A DNA stretch of 64,000 bases, taken from positions 38,935,570-38,999,569 of the forward strand of contig NC_089784.1 in NCBI RefSeq assembly GCF_040412425.1, in the 5' to 3' direction. A program made the position numbers and the translations under genes. How positions within the stretch are numbered: the first letter of the stretch is position 1; each line of letters opens with the position of its first letter. The notes beneath the pieces are model-generated. The model saw only the letters and a list, made by a program, of their open reading frames with translations. It did not search any database and was not told the origin of the DNA. Origin of the DNA: Macrobrachium rosenbergii. Taxonomy: Eukaryota > Arthropoda > Malacostraca > Decapoda > Palaemonidae. Positions 36,332-49,098 of the stretch are shown here, piece after piece.

Positions 36332-38620
36332 GGTTTTGTTTGGAAGTGTACCCCAATAAGTACTAGGCTGTACCGTAAGTGCACGGGAGTGGCTAGAATG
36401 GTGAGTGCCAGACAAATGGCACTGATTCTAAGTACAATGGTTGGTTTGTAGAACAGACTTGGTATTATGAAGTGAGAACCAAGATGGACCCACAGTTTGC
36501 GAGTCTGCAGAGCCACCAAGGTAGAAAGTAGGAAAGAAGGACCAAGATGGGTCCTCAGTTTGTGAGACTAAAGAATTGGCCAAGGCAGGGTATAGGAAAG
36601 AAGGTGAGGAAAAGGAAAACCTACTTGTTGGTCCCGAGGGACTTAGAATTGTTCATATGAACGTTTGTAGCACTAAGCCGGATGCTTGGTGGTGGTTCTG
36701 GTGATGACACCAGAGGTCGAGTGGTGGGGAGTGTCAGTGAAGGTGACACTCTTGGTAAGTTTTGGTAGTTTTAGCTTCAAGTCATGATTTAGCAAATGGG
36801 AAAAAATGGCACTCATTGTGCATAGTTTAGGTTGGGGAAGACAGGCGGGATACACCAGCTTCAGTATGATTTAAGTTTTTGAGCTACTCGTGACAAAGGT
36901 CGTCGTTGGTTGCAGAGGTTTCGTTCAAAAGAAATGCATTATGGCATGAATAGTGCGAGGTTTTGTGTTCAGAAGGAACAAGTTTTAGCAGGGGTCCCAT
37001 AGGATGTTGGTTGGTTCGTGAGAAATGGGGTGGAGTGTTCAGAAAACACTGGTGGCACTTGAAGGTGTGGACTCGTCCTGTAAGAATAAGGTGCAGTTTG
37101 GTTAGTTCCAAATAACAGGTTGTTTTGTTAGTTCCGAAGAATAGGTTTTTGTTATTAGCTCATGCATAGACAAGGCTGGCTACAGCATGAATGTTAGGGT
37201 GTTTCGTAGAACGTGGTTCTTGTGTAGAGAAATTGGATTTATGTTAATGAAAAGAACAGTAAGAACTTGCACATGGGTAAAACTGGTTACTGTACAAGTT
37301 GGTAAAAATGGTTTTGTGGTAAAGTTTGTTGTGAGTTGATGGTGCGGATGATTAACCGTAGACTACTACTGGTAATGGGTTCTGTAGAACGTAATCCTGT
37401 GATGCAAACAAGTGCAAGAGGTAGATTAATGGGTTCATTGGTCTTGTGAGCCTGACAAATCAGTTCGTAAGTTTGCTCCTGACAGTCCCATGTCAAGAGG
37501 AAGCCGTGAGAACATGGTAAAGAAAATGCATGTGCTCTTTTAAAAAGGTATTTTGGTTAAGTTATGAGTTTTTTTAGCAGAGTCCTAGTAAATGGCTTTA
37601 TTCTTAATAGGGTTTGATAATGCAGGTCAAGGTTGTAAAGCGTATAGTTTGTACCCTACACAAGTTTCACAAAGTTAAGGCTATATGACATGAATGAATA
37701 ATATTTCACTCGCATGCAATATAAAGTGCAATACCTCTTGTGTGAATATACATAAATATCAGTAATGATATATGAATGATAAAAATGTGAAATTTCTTGA
37801 TTTCTTCCACTAAGAATGAATTTTAAACGTGACGTGTGACAGCAACATTTACGTTAGCGAGTGACAGTGCAGTAGCTGGGTGGCAAAACCCAGCTGTGGA
37901 GTTTAGTGCGGGCGAGGCAGACTGCCTCCCCAAACGACCTTCATGTTGTCTTTAAAAGGATGTGACTACTATTCGCTTTCTTTGTTAACATAGGAAATTT
38001 CCTCACAAATGCTTACATTATAAGTATTGCTATGACTGCGTGTAAGATGCAAAGTAACAATAATTAACTTGAACAAGTAAAGATGTCGTAGAAGAATTAA
38101 ATCATAAACTACACATTGGTTACTGAGCAGAAATGTGTGTGCTGTAGAGCCGAAACACGAGTGCTCGCTGCCTGCCTAGCAGAGGTTGCCAGATACCTCT
38201 TCCTAACTAAGGCTATCGTAAGTTTTCAAAGAGAATTCCTGCACTTTCCTGGAATTACAATACTTATCACTTGTTATCACTTCACTGTCTAGCTATTTCC
38301 TAGCCAACAGAGACATGTAGTCTTGTTACAGCATGTAATAAGGATAAACACAGCTAAATACATGAATGTCTGACAATAAGCTCACTCACTCTCTGAATGA
38401 ACTTAAGCATATGGCGATGCATTTACACTTGAATACTCTACGAACATCTACAACGCGACATTTAGGTTGCAACAGAAAATTCACTGAGAATACTTATGCT
38501 GTGTATTGCTGTCCACGAGTGCCAAGGTAAGTTACTTAAGGGATGTGAGGTTCCTTATGATCGTACATACTCAGACTTAGCCAGCAAAAGCTGATTAGCT
38601 ATTCTGCTGAGATTAGGGAT
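36332..38620 (-). other. Leader of minus-strand LTR element
   Basis: Between the primer-site-like motif and gag, with no sizeable supported ORF. A segment AGGAAAGAAGGACCAAGATGG is partly duplicated (36476-36530 and 36536-36600), and a TTCAGAAGG-type phrase recurs. Otherwise nothing recognised. Confidence 0.5.
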
Positions 38621-38640
38621 GAAGTTGCACTCTTGCACCA
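38621..38640 (-). promoter_or_regulatory. Primer-binding-site-like motif
   Basis: On the minus strand TGGTGCAAGAGTGCAACTTC immediately follows the LTR end ...ATGTTACA. The TGG start matches the tRNA 3' CCA; the tRNA is not identified. Confidence 0.5.
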
Positions 38641-39904
38641 TGTAACATCATGCAAGGTTGCGATGATCCTGGCAAGGCCGCTACTTTTACGAGCCTGGCC
38701 AGGGGTAGGTCTATTTAGAGCTAACCATAATCTAAAACACATTTGACTGACTTGGCCAAGCCCATAAAAAGAAGTAAGTTAACAGTAAATTTTATGGTTC
38801 TTAAAGAAAGCAAGACTTCACTAATTTGATTTTTATTACAGAGATCAGAAGGATATTGCAAAGGGGGCTCCTCACTAGCTCCTTGGCACTGTTATTATGT
38901 TAATCACAAATCAAGTAGTGCCAATAGCAAAGACTTTATGATCTATGATGAAAATCCTTATCTAGAGAATTAATCCTAATCTGAAATAGATCACTCTATG
39001 GTAGGAACCTCTAAAAGTAAGTAAATATACAGGAACTCAACCATGTAGGCAGATAAATCATCCAATATTAATCTTGAAGTGTTCTTCGACGTCGGGACTT
39101 CAGAAATTGGCACTGCGGACAAGACAAACTCACTGTCACTTGGTTTGGCAGTGCTGAAGGCTGAGAGGGTAACAACTTAGCATAGCAAATTCTATGAGGT
39201 GCTTACATTACTTGAAATGGAAAACATTTAACACTTCACTTATTGTCTCAGGACTCCAAGGGGCGTGACTATTAGAAAGAATGGAAATAATAGTGGGAGA
39301 ATGGGTGTTGTAACAAACTCCAAATCAAAACTGTACCTTTTCCTGTAGGATGTGTTGTCTTGATGTGTAGTGCAGACCTGTCAATTAAGGCAAGGGACTT
39401 TGGTGGGACTATCTTAGCACGACAAAGGCTGACTAGGTCAGAAGGGGAGAGGGTGTTCGGAGACCGACCTAGCAAGGACTCTACTCTGTGTCTGGCTGGT
39501 AATGAACTCCTTGCTTGACCTTTGGTCAGGTCCTTATATAGTATTTGTTCCTGCCTTTCAGTCTCTGTGCCGAGTGTGGGCAATTGTCTGTTAACATGCC
39601 AGTTTTCGTCCCACATCTTGGTGACATCCATAGGGACGGAGCTGGAATGAGATGAATGACAGTATCCATGGGAAATTAAAGGCTGACAAATGCAGGATAA
39701 CTGGCTTAGAGAGAAGGGCTGGAGTTTTTTGTCAAGACTTTGAGGATTTAGCTGGCGCTAATGTTCAGAGGTGTTTTGACCACTTCCCTGCTACTTGATT
39801 CTGGGTGGTCGCGAGTTGACTCACCGTCTTTATTCTACGTTTTTAGTTTTACATTAATTTCAATATGTGGAACTTCACGTGCTGTTGCAAATAACAATGG
39901 CACA
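38641..39904 (-). repeat. Right (5') LTR of minus-strand LTR element
   Basis: 1264 bp; plus-strand ends TGTAACATC...GGCACA. It matches the left LTR over about 1.2 kb with indels, for example a 30-bp tract absent near 39120 and extra sequence near 39413-39446. It shows the empty sites of both insertions in the left LTR. Confidence 0.82.
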
Positions 39905-40036
<132 letters not shown>

Positions 40037-40044
40037 CATATATA

Positions 40045-40106
40045 CAGTAATACTTCGATCTTACACGATTCGAGGTGCGCGAATTCACACACACACGAAC
40101 TTTTAT
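40045..40106. mobile_element. pogo/Tc1-like terminal fragment
   Basis: CAGTAATACTTCGATCTTAC..., preceded by TA, matches the left end of the element at 20415. Only the end is present. Confidence 0.5.
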
Positions 40107-40567
40107 GACTAGTATGGCCTAGTGGGCAGGACCGTTTTCTTTCAATTGAAAGACCTGGGTTCGATCCTGATGTGAGTCATAAAAGAAGCTGGAACCTGAG
40201 CGCCAATGCACACAAGGAATTACCTGGGCAAGCTAACTGGGTTTGATCCTGATGTGAGTCAGAAATTTATTTCTGTTCCACACGTGATTGTGTGTTGATT
40301 ATTTCTATCATGTTCACTCAGAAGGGATAATTCGAATGAAATGCCGTCAATTGGATCATTGCTGAGTCGGGAAGTTGGAGAAAACACACTGGTATGCAAG
40401 CAGTTAGCTTGCCCAGTTAATTCCTTGTAAGCAGTGGCGCTCAGGTTCTAACTTCTTTTATGACTTGTATGGCCTAGTGGGCAGTGCCCTTGCCTTTCAA
40501 TTGAAAGACCTGGGTTCGATCCTGATGTGAGTCAGAAATTTATTTCTGTTTCACGTGATTGTGTTGA

Positions 40568-40573
<6 letters not shown>
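40107..40573. mobile_element. Pair of tRNA-like SINE copies with inverted segments
   Basis: Two copies of TATGACT.GTATGGCCTAGTGGGC...GGGTTCGATCCTGATGTGAG (40105-40180 and 40458-40530) have an A-box-like TGGCCTAGTGGG and B-box-like GGTTCGATCC. Between them, CCTGAGCGCC...GGGCAAGCTAACTGG (40195-40242) recurs as its reverse complement (40398-40455). This is a compound fold-back SINE structure bounded by (TA)n. Confidence 0.7.
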
Positions 40574-40611
<38 letters not shown>

Positions 40612-40618
40612 ATATATA

Positions 40619-40677
<59 letters not shown>
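40574..40677. repeat. (TA)n microsatellite
   Basis: TA tract with tatc interruptions, directly left of an inverted repeat. Confidence 0.95.
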
Positions 40678-40680
<3 letters not shown>

Positions 40681-40686
40681 AAAAAA

Positions 40687-40797
40687 ACCTGAAATCAGCC
40701 AAAATGGGAAGTGGCTGGCCAATTTGGGAAATGGCCGAGGTGGTGTGGCCAAGGACTGATTACTTGAGATTAACAGTGTATGTGGGTATATATATAT

Positions 40798-40854
<57 letters not shown>

Positions 40855-41247
40855 CATACACACAGTATATATATATGTATGTATGTGTGTGTTGCAGTAA
40901 GAGTGTGAAACCAGGGATTTCACGAAGTCCCTGAAATTTTCAGGGAATTCGTGAAATCACCAATTCACTTAGTGACATTTGATCCCCAAGGAGCTAGTAC
41001 TAAACACAGCGAAATAGTGATTCATCTACACTGTTTTGCCTTGCTTAGTACTAGCCCCTCGGTAATCAAATGTTTCGCTGTGTTTAGTATTAGCCCTTTG
41101 CGGAGCAAATGCGCTTAGGACATCTGATTCCTGAGGGCTACACTAAACATTTATACACTATTAATTTCAAGTAATCGGACCTTGGCCACACCACCTCGGG
41201 CATTTCCCCTGAATTGGCTGGCACTTCCCAATTTGCTGATTTCAGGC
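40687..41247. repeat. Inverted repeat with 86-bp arms and nested fold-back
   Basis: Arm 40687-40772 (CCTGAAATCAGCC...GATTACTTGAG) is the reverse complement of 41161-41247. The spacer holds a (TA)n tract (40793-40850), a small palindrome around GGGATTTCACGAA (40905-40960), and another fold-back: TTTGATCCCCAAGGAGCTAG (40978-41019) against 41029-41072. A (CA)n tract and then (TA)n lie directly outside the right arm. Confidence 0.85.
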
Positions 41248-41256
41248 TTTGGCCAA

Positions 41257-41257
41257 C

Positions 41258-41350
<93 letters not shown>

Positions 41351-41375
41351 ATATATATATATCTATATATATATA

Positions 41376-41436
<61 letters not shown>
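41257..41436. repeat. (CA)n(TA)n microsatellite
   Basis: CA run followed by TA with tatc interruptions. Confidence 0.95.
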
Positions 41437-41440
<4 letters not shown>

Positions 41441-41470
41441 GTCTTTTCCTGTAATACTACAGTGTAATAT

Positions 41471-41919
41471 GAAAATAAGAAGGCCCATAAAACACTATTT
41501 AAACGTTGAAACCATATATTTCAGGCACTTGTTTCTGTGCCCTGTTCACTGCTATGGACAGGTGGAAAGCTACAATGGTATCATCAATCAAACCAACAAT
41601 ATGAACCTGTCAGGAGGACATTGGAAATGCGACGCCATCGACACCTTAATCCTCAGACCCATCTTGAAGAAGATGACCCAAGAAACGCGACCGCCAGATC
41701 CATCGCCAAACGGGAGCTAATGAGGCCAAAAACCACTAGGAATTTGGTCATTCTCCTCCTTCTTAAGAATCGCCACCTCCTTAACATCGGAGGCCTAAGG
41801 CCACACCTTCATGTTTTTGTATATATACCATTGTAACTTTCCACCTATATTCTATGAACAGGGCATGCCCGAAATATATGGTTTCAACGTTTAAATAGTG
41901 TTTTATGGGCCTTCTTATT

Positions 41920-41922
<3 letters not shown>
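41471..41922. repeat. Inverted repeat, ~100-bp arms, between (TA)n tracts
   Basis: Arm 41471-41580 (GAAAATAAGAAGGCCC...TACAATGGTA) pairs with 41826-41922. The 245-bp loop contains CTTGAAGAAGATGACCC followed by AAGAAACGCGACC, loosely hammerhead-like, as found at Penelope-like element ends. No protein is encoded. Confidence 0.88.
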
Positions 41923-41982
<60 letters not shown>

Positions 41983-42008
41983 TATCTGGGTGTGTGTGTG
42001 TGTGTGTG
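41923..42008. repeat. (TA)n and (GT)n microsatellite
   Basis: TA tract then a short GT run. Confidence 0.95.
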
Positions 42009-42460
42009 TATATGCCATGTGCACCTATCCTGATATCGATTCGAACCCATGAATTTAGAGTTAGTTCTTAGAAGACACTGACCTTTACAATGACCTTTAC
42101 TCGTACCCACTGCCTCCCACTTACCAACCCAAACAGGCTTCGGTTTGAATTCTAGTCAGGGTAAGAGGATGTTATTTTCAAGGTACAGTGAACTCGATAT
42201 GAATGACCTATTTGTGGCTTAATATTTGGAGGCATAAAAATGTCATGTACAAACCTAGTAACAAACAAACATTCACATACAGTACTCAGTTGTCATGGTG
42301 GAGATGAGGTGATTTCGATTTAAGTGTAGAACCTGAAATAGGTATGAATGTGTACCATAGAGTCAAAATCATTTCAGTTCTCTCCTGATGATTGAATAGC
42401 CTACACAAATCACTCTCTCCCATGTAACAACACTAAAAGGCATCAGTTCGAATCTTTGTA
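42009..42460. mobile_element. Degenerate tRNA-like SINE dimer
   Basis: A minus-strand B-box-like GGGTTCGAATCG (about 42035-42046) and a plus-strand GGTTTGAATTCTAG (about 42142-42155) lie head to head, with related tails. Weak but resembles the clearer dimer at 42556-42870. Confidence 0.4.

Positions 42461-42555
<95 letters not shown>
42461..42555. repeat. (TA)n microsatellite
   Basis: TA tract with one aaatattt interruption. Confidence 0.95.
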
Positions 42556-42870
42556 GAATATTAAGCCAAAATTTTCGCTTAATATGAAGTTCCTTGCACC
42601 TCGGGAATGTCTTACACTCATAGGGAATCGTAAGTGATAAGTGCTTCGTCACCAGTGGGATTCGAACTTCCGCCTAGCTGGGAAACAACGAAAGTACAAT
42701 GGCTGGTCTCTGAACCATCAGATGGCTCAGTGGTCATCGGTAATAGTCACTGTGCTTTTGTTGTTTCCCAACCAGGCGGCAGTTCGAATCTCAAAGGTGA
42801 CGAAGCTTGAGTGTAAGATGTTGCCAAGGTATTTTGATCTGGATATTAAACGAAAATTGTAGCTTAATAA
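42556..42870. mobile_element. Head-to-head SINE dimer
   Basis: The plus-strand half has GATGGCTCAGTGGTCATCGG (A-box region) and CAGTTCGAATCTC (B box), ending GGATATTAAACGAAAATTG. The left half is the approximate reverse complement, with matching tail ATTTTCGCTTAATAT and head ATTCGAACTTCCGCC. Heads face the centre. Confidence 0.7.
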
Positions 42871-43189
42871 TTGCATGGGTTATTTGTGGCTTAAATTTGA
42901 TATCATAAAACATATTCACAAAATTTATGGCTAGCTACCATACATTTATAACTGCATTATCTACTTAATTTTGAGCTGTAATGGTGGAAGAGGGTTGATT
43001 TGCTTCCAAGTTCAGACCGGAATTTGACATAAATAAGTACAAGAGAGCCGAAAACATTTCTTGGCTCTCTTCATGGCTAAGTACATACGCTACTGTCTCC
43101 CATGTACCAACCCTATTAAGCATGAGTTCTAATCTTGCACAGGGATTAGAAAACTCGTTGCATTCACAATTAGATTTGCGTGTAAGTTA

Positions 43190-43252
43190 TACTATCTATC
43201 TATCTATTTATCTATTTATCACACACACACACATCTATCTATCTATCATATA

Positions 43253-43290
<38 letters not shown>
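43190..43290. repeat. (CTAT)n, (CA)n and (TA)n compound microsatellite
   Basis: Tetranucleotide ctat units, then a CA run, then TA. Confidence 0.9.
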
Positions 43291-43445
43291 ATTATATGAA
43301 CTTTATCACTTGAACAATTGTTCTGTGCATTAATACAATTAATAACAGGACCTCATTTAAACTGAATGGTATCTAGCGGAGATATTTATTCAGGAAAAAT
43401 TACATGCTTTCTAAGACTAGCAGTCCTCATCGTCTGATATTCGTA
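43291..43445 (-). other. Penelope-end-like segment with hammerhead-like motif
   Basis: Shares TAACTTTATCAC...CAATTGTTCTGTG and ACTGAATGGTATCTA..GGAG with 58185-58370. At 43406-43437 the minus strand reads ACGATGAGGACTGCTAGTCTTAGAAAGC: a CUGAUGA-like box, a stem GACT/AGTC, then GAAA. That order is the hammerhead core. It is flanked by (TA)n on both sides. Confidence 0.45.
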
Positions 43446-43460
43446 TATAGGCTATATCTA

Positions 43461-43462
<2 letters not shown>

Positions 43463-43545
<83 letters not shown>
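43463..43545. repeat. (TA)n microsatellite
   Basis: Pure TA tract next to the inverted repeat at 43554. Confidence 0.95.
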
Positions 43546-43546
<1 letters not shown>

Positions 43547-43553
43547 TATTTAG

Positions 43554-44048
<495 letters not shown>

Positions 44049-44086
44049 AAGTATTCTCTCTCCATCTTCGGCATTCTGAGCTGGCC

Positions 44087-44090
<4 letters not shown>

Positions 44091-44152
<62 letters not shown>
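44091..44152. repeat. (GA)n microsatellite
   Basis: About 31 GA units. Confidence 0.95.
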
Positions 44153-44155
<3 letters not shown>

Positions 44156-44660
44156 AACTGGATGCCATTGGTGATGGTCGTGGGCAGTTGGGTGTCCCAC
44201 TTGCTTAGTCATGCTTACCTCTATATCCTCCTCCCTCTTATATTTCGGCCATCCCCCAAGAGGCCAGCCCCCCAGGATATAACCAAGCTAACAGCCCATG
44301 TATGCCGAACTGTCGCGAAAGAAAGAGGTGGAGAGAAGCAAAAAAAAAAAAAAAAAAGTTAATTGAAGTAGAGACACCTGCGTAACCTTAACCTCCAAAA
44401 ACAGGTATATTTGGGGACCAAAATCTTTATGGTGAATATTAGGTCAGTTATACAGCTTGTCTTATCGCTGGAAGCACTGAAAGTGCTTTCAAACATAACG
44501 AACTCAGGACTACCCTTTTTATTCACTTTTAACACTGTGTTTACACGATATAGTAGTCCAGTTCGTTAATATATCTACTGTATATATAACGAGGGCAATA
44601 ATTCTCTACGTATTTCCTCTCCCTAAATTCTCACAAAACTATATGTAAACTGGGGTAATG
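44153..44660. other. No gene recognised
   Basis: Includes an 18-A run at 44340-44357; nothing else that I can support. Confidence 0.5.
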
Positions 44661-44675
44661 ACACACACACACACA

Positions 44676-44750
<75 letters not shown>

Positions 44751-44760
44751 TGTGTGTGTC
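44661..44760. repeat. (CA)n(GA)n(TG)n compound microsatellite
   Basis: CA, long GA, then TG units. Confidence 0.95.
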
Positions 44761-45820
44761 TGAGTTTGTCTGGCTCCCCAGAGCCCATTCCAGATTATGT
44801 CGGGGATGTTGGCAGTTTGGAGGTGGCCCTACAAAAACCAGTCCTCAGCTGAGGGCTGACACGGATTCTCAAGGCTCTGGAAGTGAAAGGAAAATAGATG
44901 AAGGGATTCCCGGGCTCAGGGGGAGGGGAGGTGGATGTTAGGAGGGTATATTGGAGAGTGTGAGGTGTCCCCGCCTTCTGGGGGCCACTTCCTTACTCTA
45001 CTTGGTGCTGGAAGCGCCCTTGATTCCTGGAAAACTGGACCACTGACGTCAAGAAAAATAGAAAACCTGTTAGTAACAGAAAACGAAAGTGGCCAGTTAT
45101 ATATGACAAGGGTGACTTTGGTATATAGAGCCTGAGATGTTTTTAAGATACTTTTTTTTCACCTCAAGGTATTTCAGTGATTCAGCAGATTTCTGCAGAT
45201 CTGTAATTTAAACTTAAAATTCTCAGCCAGACCATTAATACAGTTCTTATCATGATATATTAGTAAAGAATACAGCTTTATCTACAGAGTAATCAAAAGC
45301 TTTTTTTTTCTTTTGACAAAAAGAGGATCATTAAAGTTTCTTCGGATTACTTTAATCAAATGGCTGCCAGCTCAGCTCCTTATATGTACATAAATGGTGG
45401 AGAAAAAAAATTTATATTACTCTTTTAATATTTTCAGTTCTTATCTTGATTCATGTCTTTACGTTATTTATCTTCATTTCTTACATGTTGCTGGAGAGGT
45501 GCTTCTTACTTGATAAAACAAAACATCATCACCTTAGCATAGGAAACAGAAAAAAAGTTATTTTTTATGATAATAATTCATTCCTTTCCACGAAAATCGC
45601 ATGCTTTTGTTGAAGAGCATGAACACAAATAACACATAGGCTATGAACGGTGGCCAAATATCCTACACTAAGTATATTCATGGAATTTCTTGTCGAGGCT
45701 TCTTGACTTTATCAGCCTGCATCTTGAGGCAGTATTTATCTTTCAGAATATCTAATAGAAGATCTTAAGCATACGAAAATTGCAAATGTTCAAATTTTCA
45801 AAAATGTAGAAACACAAATA
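44761..45820. other. No gene recognised
   Basis: 44760-45130 is somewhat G-rich with short open frames of unknown kind; the rest is AT-rich. Confidence 0.45.
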
Positions 45821-46006
45821 CACACACATATATATACGTACATACGTATAAATATATGTACAGAATATATACAGTGTGTATACATAAGTATATATATGTA
45901 TATATATATACTGTATGAGTATGTGTATATATATACTGTATTTGTATATATGTGTATTTATACTGTATATGTATAAGTATGTATATATATGTATATTATA
46001 TATATA

Positions 46007-46079
<73 letters not shown>
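45821..46079. repeat. Degenerate TA/TG-rich array
   Basis: Mixed tatgta/tacata units that become a pure TA tract from about 46010. Confidence 0.9.
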
Positions 46080-46082
<3 letters not shown>

Positions 46083-48401
46083 TGTAATGGCCAGTTTCGA
46101 CTACTACACACTTCACACTATCAATATCACTTTCTTTGATTCAGTATTTGCTTACCTGCAATGAAGTCCACAAGACTATAACTATTCAAGGGTGACAAAA
46201 AAACACTAACAAAAACCACTTAATAATTAGTACATAAACACTAGATAATTGATACATAAACACTAGACAGAAATAACACCTGAACCTCTTAATACATAAA
46301 TATCCAAAAACACAGTGACCCTTACACAATAATACCCAAAATAATTACACTATTACAAAAAGAAAACAACACATCCACATTTACAGAGAGGGTCCAGATA
46401 GCAGGAGAAAGTCAAAAAGAAAGAATAAGATAACAATATACACACTAAATTAATTGCTGTATAAAACCAGGGCTTTGATTTTCAGCCATGATCTCCTTAA
46501 CACATCAAACCTCCACGTCTGGAGATAATCCCAAGATATGTAGGGATAAAGGGGCACAAACGACAGCTATGCAGTGATACCCACAAAAGCCATGATCCTA
46601 TCAAGCTGAAGACTTCAAAGGTAATGTGCATCTTACTGGTAAACAGAGAGGACCCCTTGGCAGCTGAACTAAGCCAAGGGCGAAGATGGATGAGGCATAA
46701 GCTCCAAAAGGATGGTTTAAACAGCAGGGCCTGCTGCACTCCAACAGGACGGGTATTCCAGATAATTTCAATGCACAATGGCAATCCAGTATAGCAGCCA
46801 ACCACAACAACCTTCATCAACAGCTCAGACAACAGATCTCTAGTCCGTCTTTCACGGGTCAAGATGTAAACTCCCCGAGGGTGGGGGAAGGGATTGCTAA
46901 GGTGCCAACACTCGAAAAGAGAAAGACAGAAACAATTAATTGCTGGTGAGGAGAATAAACAACGTCCTTACTAAACACTGCCCAGATGGCTTAATACAAA
47001 ACCTACAAAAATATAAATTTAAAATAATTCAATAAATCAACAAGGCCTGCATACTGATGATATATATAGTTTCACATATTTAGAAAATTCGTCCCTTCAG
47101 CCCGTTAGCTAGGAAATCAAATTTAATGGCGGCTGGAGGAGACCCCCCCAGTTGGGGGACAATGTAGATGTCCTACCCCATATCACATGATTTTGGGGGA
47201 CAAATGCAGGCATCTTAACCCCAGCATCGTACGATTTTGGGGGACCGAAAGCCATCTGGGTAGAAAGACCAGTCAGGACCATAATTGGGCTGCTACGCTG
47301 ACCCTTAGTAGCCTTAACTATAAGACCTATTTCCCTTCGACCTTTGTGCTGGTTGCTATTGCTCCTTCCAGATCAACCAAAGTACTGGCCGATCCCTGGA
47401 AATCGAATGGGGACTCTTTGGTGATCGATCTCGTCACTCTGCGTCTGACCATGGCAGTGCTAACCTGGTGCTGTCTCTCCCTCTTACACTGGCCATGTGT
47501 CAGGAGTTCTGTGGCCGGGATTAATCTTTTGCTAGTGAGCTCCATGCACAGATGCAATAAGGTACGTCTTGAAGTTGCTTGCAATGACAGTACTCTTTTC
47601 CTTCTTGTGAATTCCTCTCCATTTTCAGTATTTCCAACTTTTCATTCTCTCAAAACAAGGCCCCTTTGTTTCCCACAGCCTAGCACGCACATTTGGCCTT
47701 AGGACTTGTACCAAGCTTAAATTAAATTTGTTCTGTGATAACAACTAGAGCATTCCCACTAATTAAATCTAATTGATAATTTCCTCCATTGTGAATAAGT
47801 AATTTCATGTGAGAGAAAGTCAATATATCTGAATGCTAACCTGGAATTCTTTTCCAGAATCCTGTTATCTGGCTCCTCAAGTTTTCTGCCCCTGGCCTTG
47901 TGAACCAAATAGCCTTAGACATTTAACTGCCATCTTGCTACGAGCAAGAGTCTTCTGACTACCAGCAGTCCAGGGGCACGTGATTGGCCCTGTCTGCATT
48001 CACATTGCGCTAAAATCTAGTATTTATCAGCCAGTCTCAACAGCAGTGGTTTTCATTTGCGTGTCAAACTCTTTCAGGGCTGTAGCCCTTCCCAGATTTG
48101 TTTATCTGCTATGTAAAGTCTTACTTTTATTGCACATTGCATGTGCCTTGTTTGCTGCTCAGTCAGCCATTTCATATTGCTTTTCTGATAGCTCAACTTG
48201 TAAATAAATTCAATTGAAAGTTACTTGACTGGTTTGAAAGGTGACCTTCCATTTTCCCTGTTGAATAGATGTAATATGAAGGTAAGTCATCTTGGTAATT
48301 ACATTTATTGCTTATGTTCTGAGTGCTAGGTGTTGGCCCCTAAGGCAAATTACACTCAAAATCCAATTTATCTCTTCCAACAGGCATCAGAACTTAACAA
48401 T
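46080..48401. other. No gene recognised
   Basis: The longest frame is 171 codons at 47187-47702. It matches no family I know, and a competing 85-codon frame lies opposite. AAATAAATTC near 48202 after CAACTTGT is polyadenylation-like. Part of this could be an LTR or UTR relic, but there is no second copy. Confidence 0.35.

Positions 48402-49098
<697 letters not shown>

Larger units (their letters stand above)
29671..39904 (-). mobile_element. Minus-strand LTR retrotransposon with gag-like coding only
   Basis: Two long LTRs (29671-33091 with nested insertions; 38641-39904) enclose about 5.5 kb. Orientation comes from the gag-like frame and from TGGTGCAAGAGTGCAACTTC, a primer-site-like motif that follows the right LTR on the minus strand (38621-38640). 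No RT, RNase H or integrase motif is visible between the LTRs, so the element looks non-autonomous. Family not determined. Confidence 0.75.

Noticed and set aside
40107..40190. tRNA gene
   Set aside because: tRNA-like promoter boxes only. It is repeated at 40458 and part of a compound SINE structure.
47187..47702. 171-codon plus-strand open frame
   Set aside because: No recognisable domain, an opposing open frame on the other strand, and no gene context. Treated as chance or an LTR relic.
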